NCBI GenBank assembly: GCA_023014335.1
Contig: JAECYW010000005.1
Span: 1,984,001 to 2,048,000 of the forward strand
Source: Galerina marginata
Taxonomy: Eukaryota; Basidiomycota; Agaricomycetes; Agaricales; Galerinaceae
Length of the DNA stretch: 64,000 nt
Reading direction: 5' to 3'
Below the pieces are notes generated by a model, which worked only from the letters and a program-made list of their open reading frames with translations, made no database searches and had not been told where the DNA came from. How positions within the stretch are numbered: the first letter of the stretch is position 1; each line of letters starts with the position of its first letter. Position numbers and translations under genes: made by a program. Shown one piece after another: positions 35,378-46,885 of the stretch.

Positions 35378-36653
35378 TCATACCATGCCAGCTTTACCTT
35401 CCTGATTTAAAATAGAATCCGCATCCACTTCCTGCATATTCCCCGTCCTTATATGCGTCCCGTTGTAGGTCGTTGATTGACCTTGAAATTGAAGGCCCGA
35501 TAGTCGGTGAATAGTCGATAGATGGGTACTGGTGTCGGCTGCGCCGCAAACGCGAGCAACCATTACGGTCGGCGCGAGTCCCTAATTCAATTTGAGCGCC
35601 ATCAACATGTGCGTTTTCATAAATACATACCGTGATTGGAATAGCCAGGGCTGGACCGTAATTATATAATGTAATAATAGCCAAGTTGGATGGAAAGAAT
35701 GCAAGGGCGCTGGGGATGGCCTGAAGGAGTAGGGCGAGAGATGTGATTGCTGCTGATTGGATGACTATTTCGATTATATGCCTGAATCTCCCCCAGGAGA
35801 CACAATCTAGCTTGGAGACAGAGTGGATTCTGTATGCAATGAGCATTGTTGTAGCCAGACTGCTGGCAAAGGATAGAAAAAATAAAGCTGCCTGAACCCT
35901 GTTGACCAGCACAGCCTGTTCGAGTGTCACGAACTTGGCGTGAAAGTTAAATTCGCCGACTAGTATCATTGTTGCAATGGAGAGCACTGTTTGAGAGGAT
36001 TAATCTTGTCAATGATCCACATTAAACCTCTCCGTGACAAAGCTCACCTGTCTCAGCAGAAAGGAAAACTAAGGGCAGTAAAATTACCCGTATTGAACGG
36101 TTCCAGACGTAGAAACATCGCCACACCTATCGGTAAATCAATAAATGCTTCAAGAACGGAAAGACTCCTCAGTGCTCACAAGGATTCCATCTGCGAGAAC
36201 CAGGGTAAATGATGTGCATGTGTATGACAAGAGGATAATCCATGGAGGGGTGGTCGATATCGAAGCCAAGATGCTCTCTCGAGTCGCCCCCTTTTCGACG
36301 AACATGAAATCCAAATTATACCATTGAATTCCCGTCTGGCAGAGAGCGAATAAATATAACAAGGTAATGCTGGTAATAATGTATCGTCGCTGAGACCCTC
36401 TCCTGGAGACTTTTATTTCGGTTTGAATATATCATCCGTGATTACAAGCAGGAAGGGACTGACGATACTGATAGAGACTGCCAAAGTAGACCATAGTGTA
36501 AATACCTAAAGCAATCGAGTGAGTTTTCCAGCAACATATCTAATCTTAACTCTCACCCATAAAGAATATAAGCAATATTGAGGAATTAAGCGCACTACTA
36601 ATGATAGATTTCTCGAGTACAACCCGTGGGGAGTCTGCAGCCGGTGCAGACAT
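35378..36653 (-). CDS. seven-transmembrane protein of a fungal (Agaricomycete) family
   Basis: The start MSAPAADSPRVVLEKSIISS is at 36653. Exons then give GIYTMVYFGSLYQ, RGSQRRYIITSITLLYLFALC (joined by a 63-bp intron that removes an in-frame TGA), GIQWYNLDFMFVEKGATRES, WIILLSYTCTSFTLVLADGILV, WRCFYVWNRSIRVILLPLVF and VLSIATMILVGEF. Two further helices precede AIPIT/GLAPTVMVARV and a hydrophilic tail with stop at 35378. Seven hydrophobic segments and the RCFYVWNRS and LAPTVMVARV blocks match what I recall of an abundant 7TM family of mushrooms. The ligand and function are unknown, and a GPCR role is not shown. Confidence 0.7.
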
Positions 36654-37055
36654 GACGAAGCGATGACAGGGGAGACAGAGGATTAGGGGAACGGATATGT
36701 CTCTGCTCTTTAGACAGCTTTTAAATGAGTTTTGAATGGGTAAAAGTGTTCTAAGAATGAGCGCAGATAACCAGCGGGTGGAAACATGATTATCTGTCAG
36801 AAGCTCTCCACGATCAATCACCAAACCAGCCGTCGTTGGGGTGTCCTCTATGAGCGTGTGTAAAAAAAGCATTGTAATTAGTAATTTTAATTTTAGAGGT
36901 GCTCCCAGCGACAGCTGGCAGAAGATAGACGTCTTTTGCCAACGCCCCGTCGTTGGGTGTCCCTCCAAATTTAGCTTTTACCTACCTATCATGGCCATCT
37001 TCGCACACGTTCACCTAGACACCCAAACGGCGCAGCCGCCATTTTCCCCACCTTC
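36654..37055. other. intergenic with a short imperfect duplication
   Basis: A short sequence resembling ccgtcgttgggtgtcc occurs near 36830 and again near 36945. No gene is supported. Confidence 0.35.
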
Positions 37056-37594
37056 CTATGGAAACACTGGATCGTCAAGTTTCAGGTTCCAAAGTTGTCG
37101 AACAGGCTGATCCTGCATTGCTGACCTGCGCGCGGGGTCAAGGAAAGGCACAACATTGGGGTTCAAAATACCAAGTTCAGCATAACTGGCATGGCGACTA
37201 AATGGAATGATCATTGGACGATGTGGGGTGCAGGGCAAGTAGGTAGACAGTCCGGTATGGAAGGCCTGAAGTAAGTGCCCCCGCCAAAAGACCACGGAGG
37301 CTGTGTGGGTATGTTTAAGCGAGCTGGCCTACTATATACAAAGACTCACCGAACGAGCGTGTCAGCAGTAACCTTCGAAGACTCGGAATCTATGAAGTAC
37401 GAGCCAAACCAAAGGCTCCAACTGTCCAAAATCTGGGATTCAGGAGGATTGTAAGAATACACGAGTCTCAAGTAAGAGAAATAACTGGTGACCTTGTACG
37501 ACATTTGCTTAGGCACGTCAGCAATAAGCTGTGCATCTGGTGACGTGTTTGCAGGCTTTCGGTTACTGCTCGCATTGAACTTGATTGTCTTCAT
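37056..37594 (-). CDS. two-exon hypothetical protein
   Basis: A frame from 37594 (MKTIKFNASSNRKP) runs to a gtgagt donor after TADTLV. A ttacttcag acceptor then opens AFHTGLSTYLPC...NVVPFLDPARRSAMQDQP to a stop at 37056, about 140 residues in all. The aromatic-rich first exon (YFSYLRLVYSYNPPE) looks protein-like. No family is recognised. The opposite strand carries a competing 91-codon frame (37488-37763), so the call is weak. Confidence 0.3.
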
Positions 37595-38568
37595 TACGCT
37601 TGATTACGGTTGGGGGGAAGACGAATGGATGATAGACTTTAACATTCAGAGTCAAGACAAGTCCCTTGGAATCCATCAATCATGCCTCGCTTTATTTTAC
37701 GTAATAGAATCAATCAGGTGGCTTCGCCAACTCTCAACTGCCGGCGCCTATTGGTTCTACTGATGCGTCCTACGCAATCGTACTTTCAATGCTAAGTTCT
37801 CCGACTGTCCAGCTGCTCCAGCATTCTTTGCCGGTGAGCGCATATCCTGTAAAATTGCTTCCCGATGACAACATTGACAAGAATATTCTTCAGTGCTCTC
37901 GCCAATTTTAGCGCCTACCGGGCTTTTCATGCTGACGCCCTTGTGTCCAATGTAAGTGAAAATGACTAATTTATCTGGTATAATGTGCTGGTTTAGGTCT
38001 CCATTTTGCATCGGTATCCATTGTCCAATAAGTTGCTATCAGTGGATTCGAGACACTGGGGATAATCATGAATATTTTACTGGCCATGCGGTTATATGCC
38101 CCCGGCCTATATAGTGAGAACTCCGAGGTGAATACTATATTTCGTCACTCTTGCTACATCGGACTTACCTTCAAATTTCAGTCCTATGTTTTCTGTGGCT
38201 GATTATTGCAGGTACATCATTATCTCAATTTCCGGAAATATTTTGGAAACAAAAACACCTAATTCCCTTTTTCAAATCATTTTTTTGTCCAGGAGAAGTT
38301 GGAGTGAGGGCGGTTCCTTAATCTCCGGCGCCTCTCCTTGAACGTGCAACTTTTTACAGCTTCAACAGTACGTCGTGCGAAAGGTAGCATACAGTGAGGG
38401 CGGTATGATTGCGTGCAAATTGACACGGAATACAAATTCAGTGACATTGTTGAAGTAGAGTTGATGACAAGGGCTTGAGTATTGGGCGATTACACTCCTC
38501 AGTAGAGTAATGGGTGGCGATTCATCTATTGGTCCAGGTGAATCTTAAAACTGTACCACAGTTTACAT
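37595..38568. other. unassigned region, possible gene remnants
   Basis: Short hydrophobic frames on the plus strand (for example FETLGIIMNILLAM near 38050) hint at decayed membrane-protein sequence. They cannot be joined into a credible gene. Confidence 0.3.
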
Positions 38569-39980
38569 TTACTTTTTTTGAGGCGACATTAGGCCAGCAA
38601 CAGGCGACGGTCTGGACAACAAACTCCACATCACAGTCAGATAAGTACATTGATGTCCACCAAGTAGGGCACTGACTAAGACAAACTGACACGTATTTTT
38701 TCCTCTAAATATCAGGTCAATACATATCACGAAACGAGATGCGAACAATCCTATGCTAATGCAGGATCCCTTGCTCAGGTGGTCAAGCATCACCGTTAAG
38801 CAGCATAAACCAATCATCACTTCCAAGGTCTGCACACCCTTTGTCAATCTACGACCCCACCGAGTCAACAAATCGTCACGCAGATTAGAATGAATAAAAC
38901 TCGCCCAATCCGACAATATTGCGGCAATCACGTCAGGCCACGGCGCAGCAGCCTCTACTCGGCCCTCTAAATCCAAATCTCGTACCACTCGTAGGGACAC
39001 AAACTCAATAACAGCAGATTGCAAGTAGGAGGCTCCCTCGTAGTCGTCATTAAACTTGATGAGAAGGAAGATCCATTCACGTCCATTGGTAAGAGCGCCA
39101 CGGAGGAACTTTCTCCTGTGATAGAGTAGTAAATCGAAAAGAAGAACCAAGAGCTGGCAGGGTTCGCTTACTGGAGGATTTTTCCACTGACATACATTTC
39201 ACTTACCGCTCGAGGAATATCGGCCGAAAGTGGGAAGCCTCTAGCCTCTATAAATAAGAAGCCAGACAGCATATACATCCTGAGCATGTCAGGCTTAGGG
39301 CTTTTCAATACAGAAGCTTGAGAACACAATGAGCTGAGCAGTTGAGTCAAGTTGGGGAACATTTACAAGCGGTACGTTGATTTGTTACAATGGCAATGTA
39401 GTCCACGGTCAACCGATTCAACGGGTTGACAGTCATGGATGGGACAGTATCTCCCTCGGTCAGAATCATGCGCTTATCCGGTGGTAGCATTGCAGATGCC
39501 CGGAAAAAGAAAGCGTCAATCCAAGGACGGGCGTTTGATCCAGTCTAATTTGGAATGGGTGGTATCCAATGTATAAAGGATCGATAACATACCCCCTGAC
39601 GTACAGTACCATCAAGATAATTTAAATGACGGTAGAGGTTGGCGGAAGACCAGAGCTCGTTCTGTGCAAGTGATGTCGTTTTTGCGAGACGGTCCTTGGA
39701 ATTGGGTTTCAAGGCAAGCAAACCACTGAGTGTGATTTTCATCTCGAGTAAGTCCTGATATGAGATTTTAGAGAGGGGTGGCTGCTGGACGTAGTATAAA
39801 TAATGGAATTCCAATGAGTAGCTCGATTCATACCTGAAGCCGTTGTTGTATGTCGAGGCGTTGTTCGGAGGCTACTGCGGGAAGTTCATTTCTATCTGCC
39901 TCCGCAAAGTCCTCGTAGGCCAGGGAATCCCTTAGTCTAAGAAGAGCGTTGTAAGCGAGAAGAAATTCCTGGCTGGACAT
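38569..39980 (-). CDS. Agaricomycete hypothetical protein (REWIFLLIKFNDDYEG family)
   Basis: The start MSSQEFLLAYNALLRLRD is at 39980. The first exon ends at 39834 (gtatga donor). Later exons give LLEMKITLSGLLALKPNS, WIDAFFFRASAMLPPDKR, PDMLRMYMLSGFLFIEARGF with SADIPRAVSEMYVSGKIL, and finally KFLRGALTNGREWIFLLIKF plus ASYLQSAVIEF, WPDVIAAILSDWASFI and hydrophobic segments to the stop at 38569. The blocks join in frame across short GT-AG introns, so this is a real gene. I associate the block pattern with repeated, uncharacterised proteins of mushroom genomes, but no catalytic motif is visible. Confidence 0.55.
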
Positions 39981-40347
39981 TAAGAGAGTCGTGATGATTC
40001 AAGGAATCGAGAAACTACGACGAAGTTCGAACAGGCTCAACCCAATAATAGGTCAAAACACGCACGGCATCGCAATTCACAGGGTTGTCCAACACCTTTG
40101 ACCATTCATGAGCTCTGTTTCATCTTTCTAAATCCTCCAACGGCATAAAAGTCGCATCTCTATTCTCACCTGCCATTTTCTGAGAAGAAACGCCACATAG
40201 AGTTCGTTGTGGATCGCCCAGGAACGCAGGGCTGGCATTGGAGCTTATACTCGAGCTTATTTTCAAATTCACTCGGCGACATCCACGTCTTCTGCGAGTG
40301 GAACTTTTCGCCAACCATTTATCTCAACGCCAACCGGGATTGGCGCT
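39981..40347. promoter_or_regulatory. divergent promoter between the hypothetical gene and the SNARE gene
   Basis: Start codons at 39980 (minus) and 40348 (plus) face apart, with 367 bp between them. No specific factor site is assigned. Confidence 0.4.
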
Positions 40348-41476
40348 ATGTCAGTAGACCCCTACCATGCCGTGCAGCAGGAAATCCAGAACTCGCTGCA
40401 GACGGCTGCGCAGCTCCAGTCGTCTTTTCAGCGCATTCGGAGTATGGCGCGTTCGGACAGCGAGGAGTTGATGTGGGCCCGGAATGAGGTGTGTTTGCCA
40501 TTTGTCTGCGATACATATGTATACTGATATGCTTGGAATGTAGCTTAAAGCCACACTTGCTGCTCTGGAAGCCGATCTAGAGGACCTGGAGGAGAGTGTC
40601 AAGTGAGTGCTCATTCGGAAGAACTTGAGGGATTTGTCAGAGATACAAAGTTGATATCAAATCTAGGATAGTCGAGTCGACTGACGCGAGGATGTTTGGC
40701 CTGGACGACGCAGAGGTGCAAAAACGACGGCGGTATGTAGGCCATGTAAGAAAGGAGATAGAGGTGCGTCCGTCCGTCCCCCCCTCCCCATCTCCATATG
40801 TCTTGCACTATGGCTTCGTCTCTCCAAACGAAGCCTTACCTTTCTTCTTTCTCGGTATATCTCCCGTTTGCACCAGACCACTAACCACTACCTCCTTCGC
40901 AAGTCCAGAACATGAGAGCGAGCGTGTCTTCGTCAGCTCCAGCTACTTCTTCCCAACATTTACAACCCTCTGGATCCGGTACGCCGCTTCCTGCAAACTC
41001 TCCCAGAGCTGGCCCTGGTTCACCATTCTCAGAGAGGTATGGTGATGACCACCAAGCTGCATGGGCGATGGAAGAACAGCAGGTGCATGTTTCAATGCGA
41101 CTTCATCCGCATCTTTGAACTTATATGGCAAACTCTAATAGATGATGATACGGGAACAAGATCATACAATGGACACCATAGCCGGAACTTTGAACACTAT
41201 CGCGCAACAAGCGAGTCTTATGGGCCAGGAAATTGGCGAGCATACGGAGTACTTTGTTTTCTTCTCTGACCATGGACTTTGTCTGACTGGTCGCGGTTCT
41301 TCAGGATGCTCACCGACCTAGAAGCAAATGTTGATCAAACAGACCAGAAATTGAGCGATGCAATGCGACGGCTACGCAAATTCTTGCGCGACTCCGAGGA
41401 AAAAGGCAGTGGCTGGTGCATCATCATCCTGATGATTGTTCTCATGGCGTTGTTGCTGGCTGTCATTCTCGTATAG
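40348..41476 (+). CDS. TLG1: Qc-SNARE, Tlg1/syntaxin-6 type
   Basis: Spliced gene of at least six exons. The N-terminal syntaxin-6 domain reads MSVDPYHAVQQEIQNSLQTA...RSDSEELMWARNE, then LKATLAALEADLEDLEESVK, then RMFGLDDAEVQKRRRYV. A Ser/Pro-rich linker and the SNARE helix follow: MMIREQDHTMDTIAGTLNTI, QEIGEHTE, then MLTDLEANVDQTDQKLSDAM. It ends in a tail anchor (CIIILMIVLMALLLAVILV). The zero-layer residue is the Gln of EANVDQTDQ or nearby. Tlg1/syntaxin-6 proteins mediate endosome-to-Golgi fusion on trans-Golgi and endosome membranes. Intact as far as I can see. Confidence 0.88.
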
Positions 41477-42013
41477 CAGGACGCCCGTCGGACATGTCGT
41501 ATCTATGGCGTATCGCATTGTTCGGCGGCGACTTCCATTCTACTTATTTACAGTGCCAAGATTACATTCTAATCTACTACTTGGTTCTCCTAGCTGTCCT
41601 CCTTATTTATTTTATACCTTTTCAACTTACACAAACAGTCGCTCCATCTCCGTTTTTCACCGTCATCATGACAGATCGAGCACGAAAAAGAACTATATAA
41701 GTTTCTACTCATATTATGAATTAGCCAATAATTACAGAATGCGATCACCAAACGATGAAGAAAGCTTTCCAAGGTACGTATTTATAAATTCGATAGCAGG
41801 AGCATAGCAGGAGCATAGAGATGGGCATGGACATGGGACGAATGAAGCATTAGAAATATTGCACATGGAACATGATGAGCCAAGATGTTTGAATGAACTT
41901 CCGAATGTGAGAATGACGATGATGCGATGCGGAATATGAAGGACCTATAAAACACGAAAAACGAAAAAAAATGCGACATGAAGGGGAAAGATGCCATGGA
42001 AAAGAAAGAGAAA
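41477..42013. other. 3' flanks of two convergent genes
   Basis: The SNARE gene and the chromodomain gene end facing each other. No coding sequence is supported here. A short tandem agcaggagcat duplication lies near 41800. Confidence 0.4.
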
Positions 42014-45000
42014 TTATTCATGCATGACGAAAAGCCTATCTGTGGTCCAGCCTGCGTCAGCGGCTTCTTTGAATAACACGACTTCGGTGCCATCATTCAG
42101 CTCGATGCCTTGGGCCTCAGCCTCCTGTTCGAATGCGTCCAACAAAGGACCGGGATTTGTCAGGCCCATGTTATCGAGCAGCTCCCAAGTGGCCTCATGG
42201 TAGTCATACCTAGAGGGTGTGAAGCAGGTCAAACAACCTGTACACGAAAATTAAGAGACACTTACGTGTGCCATTTGACCAGATACTCCTCATGTACTCC
42301 CTGTCCGCCCACAAATTTCTTGTACCTACCGACGAATGCCTCGACGATAAACGAGCTTTCCGGTTCCTCGACGACATAGGATTTTTTCTTTTTCTTTTTC
42401 GGGCGGAGGCAGTTGGGACGTGCGCAGCGGGAAGAAGCCTTGACATCATCGTCGGTCACTTGCTTGACCGGGGAGGCCTCTCTGAAAAAGGAATGCATTC
42501 AACAAATCAGCCGCGCTCAGAGACAGGAAGAGAGGAAGGGAAGGATACGCACTTAGTAACGCCAGCCGTGCACATCGGGCATTGATATATCTCAGTGGCT
42601 TCCAGACGAATGTCACCTGGTTTGACGCCGACACACCCGATGTGGTACCAAACCTCGCAGCTATATTGAAAAGATCGTCAGTGATTTCTCGTCGACACAT
42701 TAAGATGGATCGGGAGAAATGGTACTTACAAGTCACAATTAACAAACTGAAGTTTGTGTAAGTCAGCTGATCATGATAGCGAATTCAAGCTCGTCACACT
42801 AACCTGATCGAAGTTGGGATTATCCACCGTCGGCCAGACCACTCCAGAAAGTTTGGCTTGCTGTTGACCTCTCGGCCTCCGCGTAGGAGTTTTGATTATA
42901 ACAGATGTCGGTTTCTCCTTGAGCTTTGGCGATCGACGAGGGTATCTCTTCGGGGTGGTATCTGCTTCCTTTCCTTTGTCCTTTCCTCTACCGTTGTCCT
43001 TCAGTTTTTTCTCAACTTCCTTCGTCTTGCTTGCCTTTGAGACAGGTTTATCTTTACCCTTCTTATCCGTGCCAGTCCGCATTTTGGCCCGTTTCAAGGG
43101 CGGCTGGTCGTATTCGTCCTTCTCTTCATCGCTAGCACCAGCACCCGAAGTCTCAAGCGCCGATGACCGCTTCCTCTTCTTCACCCTAGTTAGAGCCGCA
43201 CTCTGCTTCTTGTTCTTAATCGCCATTAGCTCCGTCAGGCGCGACTTTGGCTGCTGCAAGGGCTGTCTACCTGCCACAGAGCCGCCATCCTCGTCCGGGT
43301 CGCGCTTGATCTTTACTCCACTTGTTGTTGCTGCACTGGCGGTGGTTGTGCCAATAACAGACCCAACATCGGTGGCAGCGAGAGACTCGGAGGCTGAGAC
43401 CTTGCGCTTCTTTTTAACAGGAACAATATCAGCATCGTCGTCCGCGTCATTAAGTTTCGCGGTGTATTTCTTAATGTTGAATGACGACGACGGTGGCTCA
43501 TTCTCTGATTCTGATGCTAAATCTGGGAGTTCGGATGCTGTCTTGGGAGCAAGTTCAAGTTCAGGTTCTGCTTCGACATCTTCGTCTAATTGCATCAGTT
43601 CCTCCGGCTGCTGCTCAACCTCTGGTTCTGGCGACAGACTACCCATCGGCGATAGCGGCGCCGACAATGACAATGGTACCTCTCCAGCCATTGCCGCAGC
43701 CACTCGCTCCTTCTTGACGACCAGAGATGGGGAAAGAGGTGCAGGGTGGGCACGTGCAGGGCGGTCAGGCGTCGTGATATCGATAATGATAGGCTTGTCT
43801 GGGTTTTCGAACACTCCCAATTTCACTGGTGGTTTACGGAGGTTTGGGCGGGGGTCGGGGCGTTTCTGCCTCTGTATCTGAGCTTGTGATTGTATTTGAC
43901 TTCTTGAAGCAGGTGGCTTTACAACCATCTCTTCGTCAGAGCTTGAGATACATATAACGCTTGGTGATCTCCTGGTCCGGGCCTTAGGGGTCTCCTTCTC
44001 AGTCTTAACGTTGTTCTGCTTTTTCTTATCAGGCGACGTGCGCATGAATGAGGTCCTTATGGGAGGTGGAGATGAGCTATCACGGATCACGCGTGGTTTC
44101 GACTTCTTCCTGCTCAGTTTCGAAGGTGATACAGATGTGGACGGGACATATTCTGGACTCGGAGGGGTGGCGACTGTCTTCCCATAAACTTGTCTAGGAG
44201 TCGTTAGCTCCTCCTTTGCTTCCACAGTCTTCTTCGTCTCGGAGACGACCGCCTTGGAAGGTGAAGACATGAAATCAAAGTCCTCGTCTTGATAATTGAC
44301 ATCGCCGTATGGAGGTCGGTTAGGCGAAGTGAAAAGTGGAGAGGATTCTTGAACAGATTCGGGTTCAGCCTCAAGCTCTTGCTGATGCTCTGGCTCTAGC
44401 TCAGTTGCTGCTGCAATCTCTTCATCGGCTTCAAATCCATGACCACTCAATCCCGAAAACCTATCATTGTTCATCTCGACCTCTATTGTAGGCAGCGAGT
44501 GACCAGGTACGACACCATACGGTTGTCGCGAAGTTGGAGTATTTTGTTCAGGAGTCCGAGCTAACGACGTTGGTGTTGGCGACGGCGTTGTCCTTGGTTT
44601 TTGTACCGATGATTGAAGTGGCTGCGCAATATGGACAATGTCAACAGAGGCATCGGCTTCGTCTCCGAATTCTCTTACTTTCGCAACTGAACGAACAGGC
44701 GACGATGATCCCTCCGTGCCATTGAGAACTAAATCTTGCACTTGGACTTCCTCCTCAGTTGTCGCAGACGTTGTTTGTGACGGTGGAAGAGACAATAGAC
44801 GTGTTAAAACAGGAGACGCTGAATTTTGTTGACCAGCCCCCTCATCATTGGACTGAGCAGGATCAACTTTGACCTTCGCCGGCGGACCGACTCCGAGCGC
44901 AGTCGGATCACCAGCCAGTGGTGGGGCAGAAGACGCAGAAGTCGAACTCGAAGGCGCAGTCGACCCAGAGCGTGAGCCCGAGGCTGCTGCCGACGACGAC

Positions 45001-46583
45001 GATGAAGAAGAGGGTGACGGCGACGGCGACGTACGTTCACTCGATGGAACGGACGTCAAGGCCGATAACGAAGACATTGCCCTGTCTATCACCTTATTGA
45101 CAGGCACCGCAGCAGCTGATCCGGCTCCGAGCGCCAAAATTGACGTCGACTCGAATTTAGACGCCGGGAGCCCGGTAGCCTCCGCGATCACTTGCTCCTT
45201 GTCTGCTACTCCCATGTCCATGTCCACGTTCTCGTCGACGTACATATCGTCCCCATCCTCTTCCTCTTCGCCATCTTCCTTCTTATCAACCGGATCCTCG
45301 GTTTGATCTTCCTCCTCTTCATCATAGTTCTCACTCTCGGGACTCAACATCCGCTCTCCCGCATCAGCGCCCATGACCATCTCCACCCTCTCTTTCTCTT
45401 CACCGTATCCATACGAATCGGGGTACGTATAGGCAACGCCGAGCGCCTCCTGCCGCAACGCTGCGATCGATCCTTCGGGCGGGGCAGGCAGTGTGTAGGA
45501 CCTGCTCGGCACGAGGATCTGGGGCGGGATGACCGGAGCTGTCCTTGGAGCAACAGCCGCTTTCATCGGTGACGCACCGCCTGCCGGGTTCTTCATATTG
45601 GGAGTCGGCGAGCCTGAGCCATTGTCAGCTTCCACAGACTTCGGCGGCTTCATAGGGCTCAGTACAAGCTTCGCCCTGGGGCTGAGTTTCAAGACCAAGA
45701 CCGGCTCCCTCTCCGATTCCCCGGCTTTCGTGGTCGTCTTGGACCAGTCGACGGGCGAGAACGAACCAGAATTGCTGCTTGAATGAGAGGTCGACTTGGA
45801 TTTGGATTTGGCCAATGAGCCTGGACGGAGGCGTTGCTTGGGCGGAGTCCACACTGCGCTGCTGCTCCCGACTCCACTGTCGCTAGTGCTTGCATTGGAA
45901 GTAGCACGCGTCGATGCAGCAGACAATGCTACCGAGGCCTCCTTCGCAACATTGCCAAACTGTTTCTCCTGCTCCTCCTCATTATCATCATGCATGAGGA
46001 CATCAACGTCCATATTGTTCTCCCTTTCTTTGCCCTTCAAACTTGTACTGACATCCTCCCTCCCAAGTGGACCCATCGACGCCGATCCAGTGTGGTCAGG
46101 ATGTAGTTTTGATCCCGTCGGCACACGCGTCATGTCTTCATCTCCATCATCTTCACGTTCATCTCCGCCATCATCCCCATCCTCATCCTCGCGTATCAAC
46201 TGCTTGCTGAACCCATCAACGTTGTCCAGAACCTGATCTCCTTCGCGTCCTCCGACTGTAACAGCAGCCAACAATTCAGACAGAACAACGTCGTCGGACA
46301 GGTCCAGGTCGAGCGGGATCGGCATGGGCACGAAGAAAGGCAGGAGTTCAGAGAGGATTTCGACCATCGTGAGGTCGGAGTGGGGTTGAGGCGGAGGCGG
46401 CGGGAGCGGGTTCCCATTGGTAATCGATGTTGTTGCCGTCGTTGAAGTGGTCGTCGTCGTCGTCGTGGCGTGTGCACGGGTCGTTCCATCGAGCGTGGGA
46501 GGCCCGCGTGGCGGCGGAAGCGGCATGGGTCGTGATAGTGGGTACGATAGCATCGATGAATGGGCAGAGTGAGACATGGGCAT
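42014..46583 (-). CDS. large disordered nuclear protein with half PHD finger and chromodomain
   Basis: The main exon (46583 or 46255 down to about 42800) encodes roughly 1,200 residues of Ser/Pro/Glu-rich, charged, largely disordered sequence with several basic KKRK-type signals. Short C-terminal exons carry FVNCDLCEVWYHIGCVGVKP...YQCPMC, the second half of a PHD finger. The usual first Cys pair is replaced by a WPTVDNPNFDQ segment. Next come PNCLRPKKKKKKS and a chromodomain: ESSFIVEAFVGRYKKF, HEEYLVKWHT, YDYHEATWELLDNM. The architecture implies a chromatin reader of histone tails (inference). The start is uncertain: either the Met at 46583, or splicing from the upstream gene into 46255 so that both form one protein. 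Confidence 0.65.
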
Positions 46584-46885
46584 TATAGAAAAGGCAGACA
46601 AGGCAAGGCGGAAGAAGATGGCAATAAAGTTAACGTTAACGGAGAAGAGAACAGGTGCCAAGCAGGCATACGAAAAATAGCCGAACAAAACCAGGGAAGG
46701 GCGGGCGTGTCCAAAATAGATATCAATACGAAAAGGTTAAAATGCCAAAACAAAATCAGGCCAAAGCATGGATTGCAAAAATGGAGGTCAGAGCGAAGAA
46801 AAAAATAGAAAAAGTCAGCATATCATTCAATCTAGACGCCGCAACGACAACTGCGCCCACAAAGCACATCAGGAAAAAGGCTTAC
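46256..46885 (-). other. candidate 630-bp intron with a 574-nt AG-free zone
   Basis: On the minus strand a gtaagc donor follows position 46886 and a ctgctgttacag acceptor precedes 46255. Between 46831 and 46258 the minus strand contains no AG at all. A ctgac branch-point-like sequence lies near 46815, just inside the zone, followed by a T-rich tract. The splice joins the two flanking frames in phase (G+TC). Against this, a protein-like frame starting MPMSHSAHSSM is open through the second half of the zone. Confidence 0.4.

Noticed and set aside
42892..43881. 329-codon frame opposite the chromodomain gene
   Set aside because: It is the shadow of a Ser/Asp-rich coding strand; it consists of low-complexity Ser, Phe and Val runs with no splice logic.
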